64,000 nucleotides of DNA, taken from contig CAKREB010000015.1 of assembly GCA_934317005.1 (NCBI GenBank), positions 11,049 to 75,048 of the forward strand. The letters are read 5' to 3'. This DNA comes from an uncultured Lachnospiraceae bacterium (GTDB lineage Bacteria; Bacillota; Clostridia; Lachnospirales; Lachnospiraceae). The notes under the pieces were generated by a model. It made no database searches and was not told where the DNA came from. It was given only the letters and a program-made list of their open reading frames with translations. A program made the position numbers and the translations under genes. This document shows positions 45,643 to 54,560 of this stretch, in pieces (the first letter of the stretch is position 1; the number at the start of each line of letters is the position of its first letter).

Positions 45643-45804
45643 GGGCACCGCCAGCGCTGGTGCCCTAGCAAGAATTTCGGAGAAATTCTTGTTGGTGTAC
45701 CACTACTGTACGAGCAATTTCCTATAAAGTAAAAAGAGAGAACGCAGACGCATTCTCTCTTGGTACCACTACTGTGGAGTAAAAATCATTCACACAGTAG
45801 TGGT
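45643..45804 (-). repeat. Modular palindromic repeat between dpaB and cdaR
   Basis: Read on the minus strand from the cdaR stop: hairpin ACCACTACTGTG / CACAGTAGTGGT (45765-45804); terminator hairpin AAGAGAGAATGC / GCGTTCTCTCTT plus TTTTT (45734-45761); linker with GGAAATTGCTCGTACAGTAG (45696-45730); hairpin CAAGAATTTC / GAAATTCTTG (45669-45691); hairpin GGGCACC / GGTGCCC (45643-45665) with T6. On the plus strand the first 23 bp also end dpaB. Same module order as 21662-21818. Confidence 0.88.
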
Positions 45805-45807
45805 GTC

Positions 45808-47181
45808 CTAATTTTGATCGTTGGACGGTTCCTCTGTCGGTGCTTCCGTCACGTCCGGCTCCTGTGTTGCCTCCGGTGTCGGGGTTGCTTCCTCACTATG
45901 TGTCTGCTTTCGTCTGCGGATGTTGATCTGCAGCTTCACGTTTCTAACTAACTTACAGGTATCTGCCAGATTTAACTTTACCGGTACCTTATGCACTCCC
46001 ACGCCAAGACCTGTACAGTCTATCTGTGCTGAAAACGCATTGTCCGGCATAGCCGATAAAACAGATTCCCTTCCCTCCACAGTAAGCTCAACGGTGGATG
46101 GATCATCGTATAGCTCTGCGATGTATTTACTATTTACGTTTGTAAACTGTATCTTTTCTGTCGATATCCGAATCTTCTTTCTCATTAACGGTTCTATCAC
46201 TATTTTAATCGAAATCTTCTGATACTCTTCCGGCACCGTGATGCGGTCTGACAGATACTGTGAAACCTCCACTTCCTGCTCTAAAGAAGTAGACGTACTT
46301 GTCATATCTGTTACATCAACCGGTATAACAATATTTGATACATTTGCCAATGCTTTTTCTGGACCGGCTATCTCTATATTTTCCGGAAGGCAGTTTGCTT
46401 CAACATATTCATATCCTGCTGCCGGTTTTCCCGTTACTTCTACCTTAACCGGAACCGTCTTATTCTGTAACAGCTTTGCACGAACCTTTACTCTGGTATC
46501 GCTAAATGACAAGGTAGAGGATGTCACCTTATTGCCACGCTTATCATATGCAATCGGTTCTAACATCTTCACAAAGTTCTGACTTGCCCCATTCACATTT
46601 AATGTAACCTTTACTGAAGTGATGCGGTCTACCACAGAACTCCCTCCGGTTACTTCTATTACATTTGGTCTGGCAATACACTCACCTACCGTGTAACCTG
46701 CTGCCGGACTTCCCTGTGTGTCAACAGAAACCTTCACCTGCTTCGTTTCCATGTCTTCCAAAGACACCTTTAACACCTGATTGCACTCCAAAACCACATC
46801 AGAGGATACATCCTTTTTTAAATGTACCTTGATTGCTACCGCATTGACAGAAGAAAGCTCTGACAGATCAGCCGTTGCACTAATATCATCTGCCTCCAGG
46901 TTGTCTACTACACTTCTCTTACCACGTACCGAAACATTTGCCGTGTTTCCTTCTACCACCTCATATACCTTATTTACAGAATGCAGTGCCTCCTCATTCG
47001 TTGTCTGAACAGGAACCACAAAACTTTTTGTTTTATAAGGATCATCTATATTCATGATCAGGAGCCACACAATAGCGGCTACGATAATTGATAACAATTT
47101 AATAGAAAGATTGTGAAACAAAATCTGTTTCCAAAACTCCACAATGTTTTTCTTTCTCTCATCTCTGTTGATCCGATCCAT
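45808..47181 (-). CDS. cdaR: YbbR-domain protein CdaR, regulator of diadenylate cyclase
   Basis: 457 aa. One N-terminal membrane helix (IKLLSIIVAAIVWLLIMNI) followed by about four extracellular YbbR repeats (VKVSVDTQGSPAAGYTVGE; VKVEVTGKPAAGYEYVEA) and a Thr/Glu/Pro-rich tail. CdaR interacts with CdaA and modulates c-di-AMP synthesis. GGAGGGG precedes the ATG; it begins 18 bp after cdaA. Last gene of a four-gene operon. Confidence 0.92.
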   Translation of the reverse strand: MDRINRDERKKNIVEFWKQILFHNLSIKLLSIIVAAIVWLLIMNIDDPYKTKSFVVPVQTTNEEALHSVNKVYEVVEGNTANVSVRGKRSVVDNLEADDISATADLSELSSVNAVAIKVHLKKDVSSDVVLECNQVLKVSLEDMETKQVKVSVDTQGSPAAGYTVGECIARPNVIEVTGGSSVVDRITSVKVTLNVNGASQNFVKMLEPIAYDKRGNKVTSSTLSFSDTRVKVRAKLLQNKTVPVKVEVTGKPAAGYEYVEANCLPENIEIAGPEKALANVSNIVIPVDVTDMTSTSTSLEQEVEVSQYLSDRITVPEEYQKISIKIVIEPLMRKKIRISTEKIQFTNVNSKYIAELYDDPSTVELTVEGRESVLSAMPDNAFSAQIDCTGLGVGVHKVPVKLNLADTCKLVRNVKLQINIRRRKQTHSEEATPTPEATQEPDVTEAPTEEPSNDQN

Positions 47182-47199
47182 TGTCCGTGCCCCTCCTCT

Positions 47200-48096
47200 C
47201 TATTTTTCTTTTCCTACAGAAGTCTTACTCCTGCTTACCGTTCTGCTGATTCGGAATCTCCTCTTCTCCTTCTTTTCACTTCCCTTGCCCTGTACCTCTA
47301 TAAGCTTCTTCTTCAAAAGCTCTCCATCAATATTTCGAAGCAGCTTTCCACGCACAGCAACAGAGATTCTTCCTGTTTCTTCTGATACGATGATCGTCAG
47401 ACTGTCACTCACTTCACTGATTCCCACACCTGCACGATGACGGGTTCCTAACTCCTTTGACAGTCCTAAATTATCAGACAAAGGAAGGTAGCAGGTTGCC
47501 GACACGATTCTGTCATTTCGTATGATGACTGCCCCATCATGCAAAGGTGTGTTATGTTCAAAAATATTGATCAGAAGCTGACTGCTGATTGCTGAATCAA
47601 TATTGATTCCCGTGCGCTCATACTCTGCCAGACTGATATCCTTTTCTAAGATCATCAGAGCCCCTGTCTTTGCCTTTGCAAGTTCTACTGTCGCTTTTAC
47701 GATCTCATTGATCGAACGGTCTGAAAAACGTTCCTCTTTATCCTTCGAATCATCAAAAGGAATGATCGATGTCACAAAGTTCTTGCGCCCCAGTTCCTCC
47801 AGTGCCTTTCTAAGCTCCGGCTGAAATACAACTGCCAACGCTGTGATACCAATCGTAACGACCTTGTTAAACAGCCACAAGATTGCACTCATATCTAAAA
47901 AATATGCTACAAGATAGCACAGTAACAATACTACGATTCCTTTTAAAAGCGTCCACGCTCTTGTCTTACGCACCCACAAAATAATATGATACAGGGTAAA
48001 CGCAATGATAATAATCTCCACCACATCAATTAATGTCATTTTCGGTAAAGAAAGAAAAAGAATGGTGTCTTTGAGCACTTGAATGATTGACTCCAT
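47200..48096 (-). CDS. cdaA: Diadenylate cyclase CdaA
   Basis: 298 aa. Three N-terminal membrane helices (VVEIIIIAFTLYHIILWV, GIVVLLLCYLVAYFL, VVTIGITALAVVF) and a cytoplasmic DAC domain with the catalytic PLHDGAVII and GTRHRAGVG motifs. Makes c-di-AMP from two ATP, a signal for osmolyte and wall control. The C-terminal tail is very basic (KKEKRRFRISRTVSRSK), longer than usual. Starts at 48096 with AAGGAGAGG upstream. glmM, the usual third partner, is elsewhere (12032). Confidence 0.95.
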   Translation of the reverse strand: MESIIQVLKDTILFLSLPKMTLIDVVEIIIIAFTLYHIILWVRKTRAWTLLKGIVVLLLCYLVAYFLDMSAILWLFNKVVTIGITALAVVFQPELRKALEELGRKNFVTSIIPFDDSKDKEERFSDRSINEIVKATVELAKAKTGALMILEKDISLAEYERTGINIDSAISSQLLINIFEHNTPLHDGAVIIRNDRIVSATCYLPLSDNLGLSKELGTRHRAGVGISEVSDSLTIIVSEETGRISVAVRGKLLRNIDGELLKKKLIEVQGKGSEKKEKRRFRISRTVSRSKTSVGKEK

Positions 48097-48175
48097 GTTT
48101 ACCTCTCCTTCCCGCACCTTCTGTCACAGACTCAGATTTGTGCGTTATATTTTAATCAACTCTACACAGATATAG

Positions 48176-49159
48176 TTACATCTGTTGTTCCTCTGTTTCC
48201 TTGCTTTCTTCTGTCTTATCAAGCTCAGGCATATGCTCTGAAAAATGCCTTGCATTAATCCGCTTGATCCGCTTACTTGGTGCTGCAACGTTCATCTTTG
48301 GTACAGCGCGTACATAATAATAATATTCCTCATCCTCAAACTGTAAGTTTTCCACTCCGGCATAGTTTAAAGCCAGACGCATAAACTGTATGATCCAGAC
48401 GATCACGGCTGAAACAACTGTTCCAACTAAAAACCGCACCGTATTAATACTGATATCCAAAAGATAATTCACGATCAGAAACAAAATCATGTTTGAAACA
48501 GTTCCTGCAATAATGGCAAGTTCAAACGAATAATCCCACTCGCGGTTACGAATAATGTAAACCAAAACTGCTACAACCGAAAAAATAGCGATCATCACGT
48601 ACATTTCCCTGTCGCTGCTAAACTGCTGCAGTACAACGTGATATAGGTTGATGCTGGTATCGGTCGATGTGCTGACTACAGATGTAACCGCCTGCAGCAG
48701 ATAATAAATTCCAACACCACACACGATCGGTATCACCGCTACCGGTGTCATCGTAAGCCCCAGAAAAACCGGAATACCATATGCCAGATGAAGTGGCACG
48801 GCAATCGGTATTGCAAACATAATATACGCATGTTTCGGCAAAAATTTGGCATATCCAAAATAAAAGATGGCAAATATTACCGCTACAACAAGTGCTAACA
48901 TCTTTGATACATAAAAAATATGCACTGTGACAAATACTGCCGCTGTAAATAAAAGAACGCCTCCCGGCATAAAAATACTGACAACAGCCATAACAAGTTC
49001 GGCATACAGATTATTCAATGTCGGATTGTACCCGATCGTCCTGTTGATGGAAGCAAACACAATAAATCCGAGAATCCCACGAAAGAGTGCATCTAAAAAG
49101 AAAGCATATTTCTGATAAAATTTCTGTATATGTTCCTTAAACACCAGTAGCTGTGTCAT
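48176..49159 (-). CDS. Multi-pass membrane protein, unknown
   Basis: 327 aa with about nine hydrophobic segments between residues 20 and 265, then a charged cytoplasmic-type tail (FEDEEYYYYVRAVPKMN ... TEESKETEEQQM). No family was recognised. It overlaps the upstream small membrane gene by 23 bp and is 79 bp upstream of cdaA, so it belongs to the same operon and may act in wall or c-di-AMP functions; that is inference from position. Confidence 0.85.
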   Translation of the reverse strand: MTQLLVFKEHIQKFYQKYAFFLDALFRGILGFIVFASINRTIGYNPTLNNLYAELVMAVVSIFMPGGVLLFTAAVFVTVHIFYVSKMLALVVAVIFAIFYFGYAKFLPKHAYIMFAIPIAVPLHLAYGIPVFLGLTMTPVAVIPIVCGVGIYYLLQAVTSVVSTSTDTSINLYHVVLQQFSSDREMYVMIAIFSVVAVLVYIIRNREWDYSFELAIIAGTVSNMILFLIVNYLLDISINTVRFLVGTVVSAVIVWIIQFMRLALNYAGVENLQFEDEEYYYYVRAVPKMNVAAPSKRIKRINARHFSEHMPELDKTEESKETEEQQM

Positions 49160-49562
49160 TCCCTGTTTCCTCCTTGTCCTGTATATAGAACTCTTCTAAC
49201 TCCTTGAGTTTATCGCAATAATTTTGCAGGATAATCTGATTTTGTTCGTATTTTCTACTGTAATGTCTGTACGAAAAATATCCACTACACAACACGATTC
49301 CCAAATAAATTCCAAGTACAACTATACCAATGCTCCAATATTGCAGCCGGACAATATTTACAAAAATGTAATCGGCATGATACAGTGCAACCAAAAATAA
49401 GATCAATACATAACTGACCGTACAGCTTCCAACAGAAGACATAACATGAGAGCGGACATAATCTGTTTTATAATATCCGCCCTCCTTAATTATTTTACTA
49501 TATTTCTTTTCTTCGTCTAAAGCTAACTGCGTCATAATATGCACTTTTTTTTCATTTACCAT
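49137..49562 (-). CDS. Small membrane protein, unknown
   Basis: 141 aa. Two transmembrane helices (VSYVLILFLVALYHADYIFV and IGIVVLGIYLGIVLCSGYF) flanked by a charged N-terminus and a coiled-coil-like C-terminus (IILQNYCDKLKELEEFYIQD). GGGAG precedes the ATG and a good promoter lies just upstream. First gene of the operon leading to cdaA-cdaR; its 3' end overlaps the next gene by 23 bp, suggesting translational coupling. No family recognised. Confidence 0.82.
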   Translation of the reverse strand: MVNEKKVHIMTQLALDEEKKYSKIIKEGGYYKTDYVRSHVMSSVGSCTVSYVLILFLVALYHADYIFVNIVRLQYWSIGIVVLGIYLGIVLCSGYFSYRHYSRKYEQNQIILQNYCDKLKELEEFYIQDKEETGNDTATGV

Positions 49563-49594
49563 GAAATACTCTCCCTACATATTATATTCTATTA

Positions 49595-49624
49595 ATTATA
49601 ACCCTATTTGACTTTATTTTTCAA
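49595..49624 (-). promoter_or_regulatory. Promoter of the cdaA-cdaR operon
   Basis: Minus-strand TTGAAA (49619-49624), 18-bp spacer, TATAAT (49595-49600), about 33 bp before the first start codon. The rest of the 483-bp gap 49563-50045 holds the 59-bp repeat and the leader of the secreted GH43 gene; no other gene is seen. Confidence 0.78.
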
Positions 49625-49851
49625 GGTATTTTTTTGAAACCAATCGTTTCATCCGCTCAATTGTCATTCACCGCTTCACTCTCGATGAATAATATGTCTT
49701 CTTTGTGCTTATTTTTGTCGTTTTACTTATAGAAACGCTCCATTTTCTATGGTATCTTTTTACTGTAATCTAATAAATACAACATATAAGAACAATAGGC
49801 GCCTTTGATTCATTCATGACCAAATCATCTTTGTATTTATTTTATCAGTTT

Positions 49852-49910
49852 TATGATGTTGGTGTCAAAAAGCATTTTGACACCAACTAATGCCACGGAT
49901 TGCTTCATTG
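49852..49910. repeat. Dispersed 59-bp repeat, copy 2, with 13-bp hairpin
   Basis: Homologous to 5913-5971 (49/59 identical). Here the centre is a perfect hairpin: GTTGGTGTCAAAA-AGCA-TTTTGACACCAAC at 49858-49887. No T run follows, so not a simple terminator. It lies in the upstream region of the secreted GH43 gene. Confidence 0.78.
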
Positions 49911-50045
49911 TTGTGCAATTTCCGCAATCCTGCAAACGTCATTTTATCTGACATACACAAAATTATTTTTCACATATGTCTGTGTCCCCGTGCACCTGAT
50001 GCAGACACACAATTTCAGAATATGTGCACAGAAATGGAGATTACT

Positions 50046-52139
50046 ATGAAAAAAACACACTTTTACAAAATTGCTGCTGTCTGCACGATAGCCGCTGTTA
50101 TTTCCGGCGGACTTGCCGGTTTGAACCAGAAAACTGCCGCAGCACCACGCATATCCTTAAACCACACAAAGAAAACTCTGCAAAAGGGTAAAACATTTAC
50201 GTTAACCGTTAAAAATACTACTAAAAAAGTAAAGTGGTCTATTTTATCCGGAAAAACAAGACTCACATTAAAGCAAAAGGGAAAAACTTCTGCAGTAATC
50301 ACTGCGAAAAAAGCCGGTACAGCAACCGTTCAGGCAAAAATAGGGACGAAAAAGCTTACTTGCAAAATTACAGTCAAAGCAAAAACAGCAAAACCTTCTG
50401 CAACAAGTACCCCTGTTCCAACCCCAACTCCTGCACCGGCAGTTTCTGAAAAAATGCCTTCTAAAACTACCAATAGCTATTATGATTCTACGAAAGCTTA
50501 TTCCACCTATGCCGCAACCGTAAAAGAGAGCAGTAATAACAATACATTATTAACAAACGCATATGTCTGCGACCCCTTTGCCATGGAATATAATGGTCGT
50601 GTTTATATCTATATGACAAATGATTCCCAGCAATATGAAGCAACTGATAAAAACGGTGCCAATGGCTATGGTTACATCCAGAGTGTTCATATCATCTCTT
50701 CCGATGACATGGTAAACTGGACGGATCACGGAATCTATCAGATTGCTGGAAAAAACGGTGCCTGCACATGGGCAGACACCTGCTGGGCACCATCTACTGT
50801 ACATAAAACCGTAAACGGAAAAGAAAAGTTTTATATGTATTTTACGAATGGCGGCTGGCAGCTTGGTGTCGTAGAAGCTGACACGCCTTGCGGTCCTTGG
50901 AAAGATGTCAAAGGAAGTGCTTTGATTACAAGTGGACAGAATACAACCTCTTCCGGTTTGGACCCTGCTGCATTTATTGACGATGATGGAACCGCATGGC
51001 TTACATACGGAAGTGGCAACTCAAAAACGGAAGGTGGCAAAGTAAAAGACGGTGCACGTATCCGCAAGCTAAATGACAATATGATTTCCTTTGCCGGTGA
51101 CGAAATTGTAATTGATGCTCCTTATATGAATGAAGACAGTTGTCTAAACAAGATTGGTGATACCTACTATTACTCTTACTGTGGCGACTGGACTACCGGA
51201 GAGGATCATCAGAAGTGTTCCATCCTTTATATGACTTCGAAAAGTATAGAAGGTCCTTATACCTATCAGGGCGATGTATTACCAAACTGCGGTTCCGTGT
51301 TCAAAAGCCGCTCCGGTGAAAAAGCCTGGGGAAATAATCACCACAGCATCTTAGAATTTAAGGGCAAGCAATATATGTTCTACCATACTATGGTGTTACA
51401 GGATCAGCTCTATTGTAAAAACACTTCCTGCAGCAAACTGGATGCAGAATATCTTGGATACCGCAGTACAGCGATCAACGAACTAAAGGTTAATAAAGAC
51501 GGCACACTTGGAATCGTACAGCAGGATTTAAAGGGAGTTTCCCAGATTAAAAACTTTGATCCATATCAGGAAACTTCCGGTACCGTATATTCAAACTGCG
51601 CTGGAATGGAAGCTATCCACATGAATTACGATAAGGTATTAAAAACCGATACCGAACGCTGCAATATCTATCGCAATTCCGGTTTATTTACAGAATTAAC
51701 CTACAAAAAGTCAGACATCAACATGCCGGATTACCTTTTTGCCTCTGTTCTGAATCCAAACACCGGAAAAACGATCAAAAAAGAAATTTATTACGGATAT
51801 CTCCGCACTGCCGACGGAGCCCGCATGGAGGCAGTTGCCAATCCATCCCGTTATCAGTATAGCTGGAGCAGCCTGAAGGGTGTGGATTTTGGTAAGTCTG
51901 CACCAAAGAAAATAACAGTAAGTCTTACATTTGATAAAAACACTTCCTCTAAGACAAAATTCCGTGTAACTGCAGACAGCACAAGCAAAACAGTACTCGC
52001 AGAAGATACGATCACTGCCGGAAAAGACGGCAAAGCTACCGTTACTCTTCCGGTCAAGGCAATCACCGGAGTACATGATATCTACTTCGAGTTTGGAGGA
52101 GCTGTCTATAGCTTTGATAACTGGAAGTTTGAAAAATAG
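50046..52139 (+). CDS. Secreted GH43 glycosidase with Ig-like and CBM6-like domains
   Basis: 697 aa. Signal peptide (KKTHFYKIAAVCTIAAVISG), a BIG2-type Ig-like domain (residues about 35-115), a Pro/Thr linker (TPVPTPTPAPA), the GH43 catalytic propeller (YVCDPFAMEYNGRVYIYM with the base Asp; SGLDPAAFIDDDGTAWLTYG; YMNEDSCLNKIGDTYYYSYCG; WGNNHHSILEFKGKQYMFYH) and a C-terminal CBM6-like domain (PVKAITGVHDIYFEFGG). Likely removes arabinose or xylose from hemicellulose at the cell surface. The frame is open further upstream, but the signal peptide starts at 50046 after ATGGAG. Confidence 0.93.
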   Translation: MKKTHFYKIAAVCTIAAVISGGLAGLNQKTAAAPRISLNHTKKTLQKGKTFTLTVKNTTKKVKWSILSGKTRLTLKQKGKTSAVITAKKAGTATVQAKIGTKKLTCKITVKAKTAKPSATSTPVPTPTPAPAVSEKMPSKTTNSYYDSTKAYSTYAATVKESSNNNTLLTNAYVCDPFAMEYNGRVYIYMTNDSQQYEATDKNGANGYGYIQSVHIISSDDMVNWTDHGIYQIAGKNGACTWADTCWAPSTVHKTVNGKEKFYMYFTNGGWQLGVVEADTPCGPWKDVKGSALITSGQNTTSSGLDPAAFIDDDGTAWLTYGSGNSKTEGGKVKDGARIRKLNDNMISFAGDEIVIDAPYMNEDSCLNKIGDTYYYSYCGDWTTGEDHQKCSILYMTSKSIEGPYTYQGDVLPNCGSVFKSRSGEKAWGNNHHSILEFKGKQYMFYHTMVLQDQLYCKNTSCSKLDAEYLGYRSTAINELKVNKDGTLGIVQQDLKGVSQIKNFDPYQETSGTVYSNCAGMEAIHMNYDKVLKTDTERCNIYRNSGLFTELTYKKSDINMPDYLFASVLNPNTGKTIKKEIYYGYLRTADGARMEAVANPSRYQYSWSSLKGVDFGKSAPKKITVSLTFDKNTSSKTKFRVTADSTSKTVLAEDTITAGKDGKATVTLPVKAITGVHDIYFEFGGAVYSFDNWKFEK

Positions 52140-52140
52140 T

Positions 52141-52180
52141 TTTTCTAATCAGATTTTCCTAATAAAATCCGATTAGAAAA
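52141..52180 (+). terminator. First hairpin after secreted GH43 gene
   Basis: TTTTCTAATC-A-GATTTT-loop-AAAATC-C-GATTAGAAAA: 16 base pairs with one internal mismatch, starting 2 bp after the stop. It lacks a T run and may protect the mRNA end. Confidence 0.65.
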
Positions 52181-52195
52181 GTCCATCACAAAACC

Positions 52196-52247
52196 AAAAA
52201 GACAGGAGTGCGATCAATTAAAAAAACGATCGCACTCCTGTCTTTTT
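52196..52247. terminator. Bidirectional terminator between GH43 and metal ATPase genes
   Basis: Perfect 20-bp stem, AAAAAGACAGGAGTGCGATC with its complement ending in TTTTTT; A and T tracts on both sides, between convergent genes. Confidence 0.92.
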
Positions 52248-52347
52248 TATAGGCTTTATTAAGCATTGTCTTTCGTTAAAATTCTGTAAACGTGTTATAT
52301 TGCCACACTTTTCACAGATATTTTCTATAGTTTCAGTCTATAGCCAT

Positions 52348-54222
52348 CTACTTTACCTTCAAAGCTCTCGTTGCATTCAAAACGGCAAGCACCATGACTC
52401 CAACGTCTGCAAAGATCGCAACCCACATATTTGCTATACCTACAGCACCAAGTATCAGACACACAGCCTTGACTGCCAGAGCAAACGCAATGTTCTCTTT
52501 CACAATGCGCAATGTTCTCTTTGAAATCTTCATTGCAAGAGAAATCTTTTCCGGATCATCATCCATCAGAACAATATCCGCTGCCTCGATCGCAGCATCA
52601 GAACCTAATGCTCCCATTGCAATTCCAATATCGGCACGCGATAAAACCGGTGCATCGTTGATACCGTCCCCGACAAACGCCAGACATTCCTTTGGCTCCT
52701 TTTGGTTTAAAAGCGCTTCGACCTCTGTTACCTTATCAGAAGGAAGCAGTTCACTTTTTACCACATCAATACCAATCTGCGACGCAACACGTTCTGCCGT
52801 CCTTGCAGCATCTCCGGTAAGCATTACCGTCTGTTTGATACCACTCTTTTTCAAGCCTGCGATTGCCGCTTTAGAAGTCGGCTTTACTACATCCGAGATT
52901 GTAATACAGCCTGCATATGTGCCATCTACCGCCACATGTACAATCGTTCCTTCCAGATGATCTTCTTTTACCGACAACTGATTCTTGGTCATAAGCTTTC
53001 GATTCCCGGCACAGACTAACTTTCCATCTACCTGCGCCTGTACTCCGTGACCTGCAACCTCCTCTATCTCTCCGATACGATCTCTGTCTATTTTTTCACC
53101 AAATGCTTTCTTCAAGCTCAGACTGATCGGATGACTGGAAGCATTTTCTGCATATGCCGCATAATATAACAGTGTTTCCTTCGTAAAACCGTTTTCCGGA
53201 TATATTCCCGTCACTTCAAACACACCCTTTGTCAGAGTACCGGTCTTATCAAAAACAATATATCGGGTATCAGCTAAAGCTTCCAGATAATTAGAACCCT
53301 TTACCAGAATACCACTGCTAGAGGCACATCCGATTCCTCCAAAGAAGCTAAGCGGAATAGAAATAACAAGGGCACAAGGGCAACTGATAACAAGAAAGGT
53401 CAGTGCGCGAATGATCCATTCACCAAAGTCTGCATTCATTCCCATGATCAGCCGTACCACAGGCGGCAGCACAGCAAGTGCTAATGCACTATAACAGACT
53501 GCTGGTGTATAGTATCTTGCAAATTTCGTAATGAAATTTTCAGAACGCGACTTTTTCATGCTGGAATTTTCTACCAGATCTAATATCTTTGATACCGTCG
53601 ACTCGCCAAACTCCTTTGTTGTACGAAGTCTTATTTCACCGGTCATATTAATGCAGCCACTAATCACCTCATCACCGGCCTTAGCATCTCTTGGCATGCT
53701 TTCTCCAGTAAGAGCGCTGGTATTTAATGTAGTATTTCCAGAAATAATGACACCGTCAATCGGCACCTTTTCTCCCGGATTTACTATAATTTCCGTTCCG
53801 ATCTCAACATCATCCGGATCTACCTGTTCCATCTGACCGTCGATCAAAACGTTTGCGTAGTCCGGACGGATATCCATCAGAGCCGCAATATTTTTCCGGC
53901 TCTTTCCAACCGCACAGCTTTGAAAAAGTTCTCCAATCTGATAGAACAGCATAACCGCTACGCCCTCTTTAAACTCACCAAGACACATAGCGCCTACCGT
54001 AGCTATCGCCATCAGAAAATTTTCATCAAAAACCTGACGGTTTAAAATTCCTTTTCCGGCTTTTTTTAAAATATCATATCCGATCACAAAGTACGGAATC
54101 AGATATAGCAAAACCTCAGTCCACATCGGAAATGAAATAAATTGTCCTGTGACTACGATCGCAACCATTAAAACCGCAGACACAATGATACGATATAATA
54201 CTTTCTTTTGTTTTCCTGTCAT
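52348..54222 (-). CDS. P1B-type Zn/Cd/Pb efflux ATPase
   Basis: 624 aa, lacking the N-terminal metal-binding domain. Metal-site ISCPCALVIS in TM6, phosphorylation motif DKTGTLTKG, actuator TGESMPR, SSHPIS, hinge GDGINDAPVLSRADIGIAMG. The TM8 Asp in FADVGVMVLAVLNATR marks the Zn/Cd/Pb (CadA/ZntA) subgroup rather than copper. Exports toxic divalent metal. It is last in the operon with the ArsR-type sensor and the separate HMA protein, 33 bp downstream of the latter. Confidence 0.94.
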   Translation of the reverse strand: MTGKQKKVLYRIIVSAVLMVAIVVTGQFISFPMWTEVLLYLIPYFVIGYDILKKAGKGILNRQVFDENFLMAIATVGAMCLGEFKEGVAVMLFYQIGELFQSCAVGKSRKNIAALMDIRPDYANVLIDGQMEQVDPDDVEIGTEIIVNPGEKVPIDGVIISGNTTLNTSALTGESMPRDAKAGDEVISGCINMTGEIRLRTTKEFGESTVSKILDLVENSSMKKSRSENFITKFARYYTPAVCYSALALAVLPPVVRLIMGMNADFGEWIIRALTFLVISCPCALVISIPLSFFGGIGCASSSGILVKGSNYLEALADTRYIVFDKTGTLTKGVFEVTGIYPENGFTKETLLYYAAYAENASSHPISLSLKKAFGEKIDRDRIGEIEEVAGHGVQAQVDGKLVCAGNRKLMTKNQLSVKEDHLEGTIVHVAVDGTYAGCITISDVVKPTSKAAIAGLKKSGIKQTVMLTGDAARTAERVASQIGIDVVKSELLPSDKVTEVEALLNQKEPKECLAFVGDGINDAPVLSRADIGIAMGALGSDAAIEAADIVLMDDDPEKISLAMKISKRTLRIVKENIAFALAVKAVCLILGAVGIANMWVAIFADVGVMVLAVLNATRALKVK

Positions 54223-54255
54223 GCCAATCCTACCTTCCTTTTTCGTACTATTCTT

Positions 54256-54474
54256 CTACAAAAAGATTTCGCAGTCGTCCTCAACCTTTTTGCAGTTCTT
54301 TAATGCATCCTGCATCACTGCATCCACATCTGCACCATCTTCAAATTCAACTTTAAGCTTTAATGTCATAAAACTTAAAGTCGCATCCTTTACTCCGGCT
54401 GTTGCCTTTACTGCCTCTTCCATCTTTGCTGCACAGTTTGCACAATCTACTTCTACTTTATATGTCTTTTTCAT
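54256..54474 (-). CDS. Small HMA-domain metal-binding protein
   Basis: 72 aa, a complete ferredoxin-like heavy-metal-associated fold with CxxC in VDCANCAAKMEEAV. It probably delivers or buffers metal for the ATPase downstream, replacing the fused N-terminal domain found in most relatives. The DCxxC form is more typical of Zn/Cd than Cu proteins. GAAAGAGG precedes the ATG at 54474; a TGCGCA...TGCGCA hairpin and a TTTGTGTC/GACACAAA hairpin lie in the 86-bp gap from the repressor gene. Confidence 0.93.
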   Translation of the reverse strand: MKKTYKVEVDCANCAAKMEEAVKATAGVKDATLSFMTLKLKVEFEDGADVDAVMQDALKNCKKVEDDCEIFL

Positions 54475-54560
54475 AATAACCTCTTTCCTGCGCACGTTTT
54501 TTGCGCATAACGAGTTTGTGTCAAGTGCGCACAGACACAAATCTCACGTAAACCAAAAAC

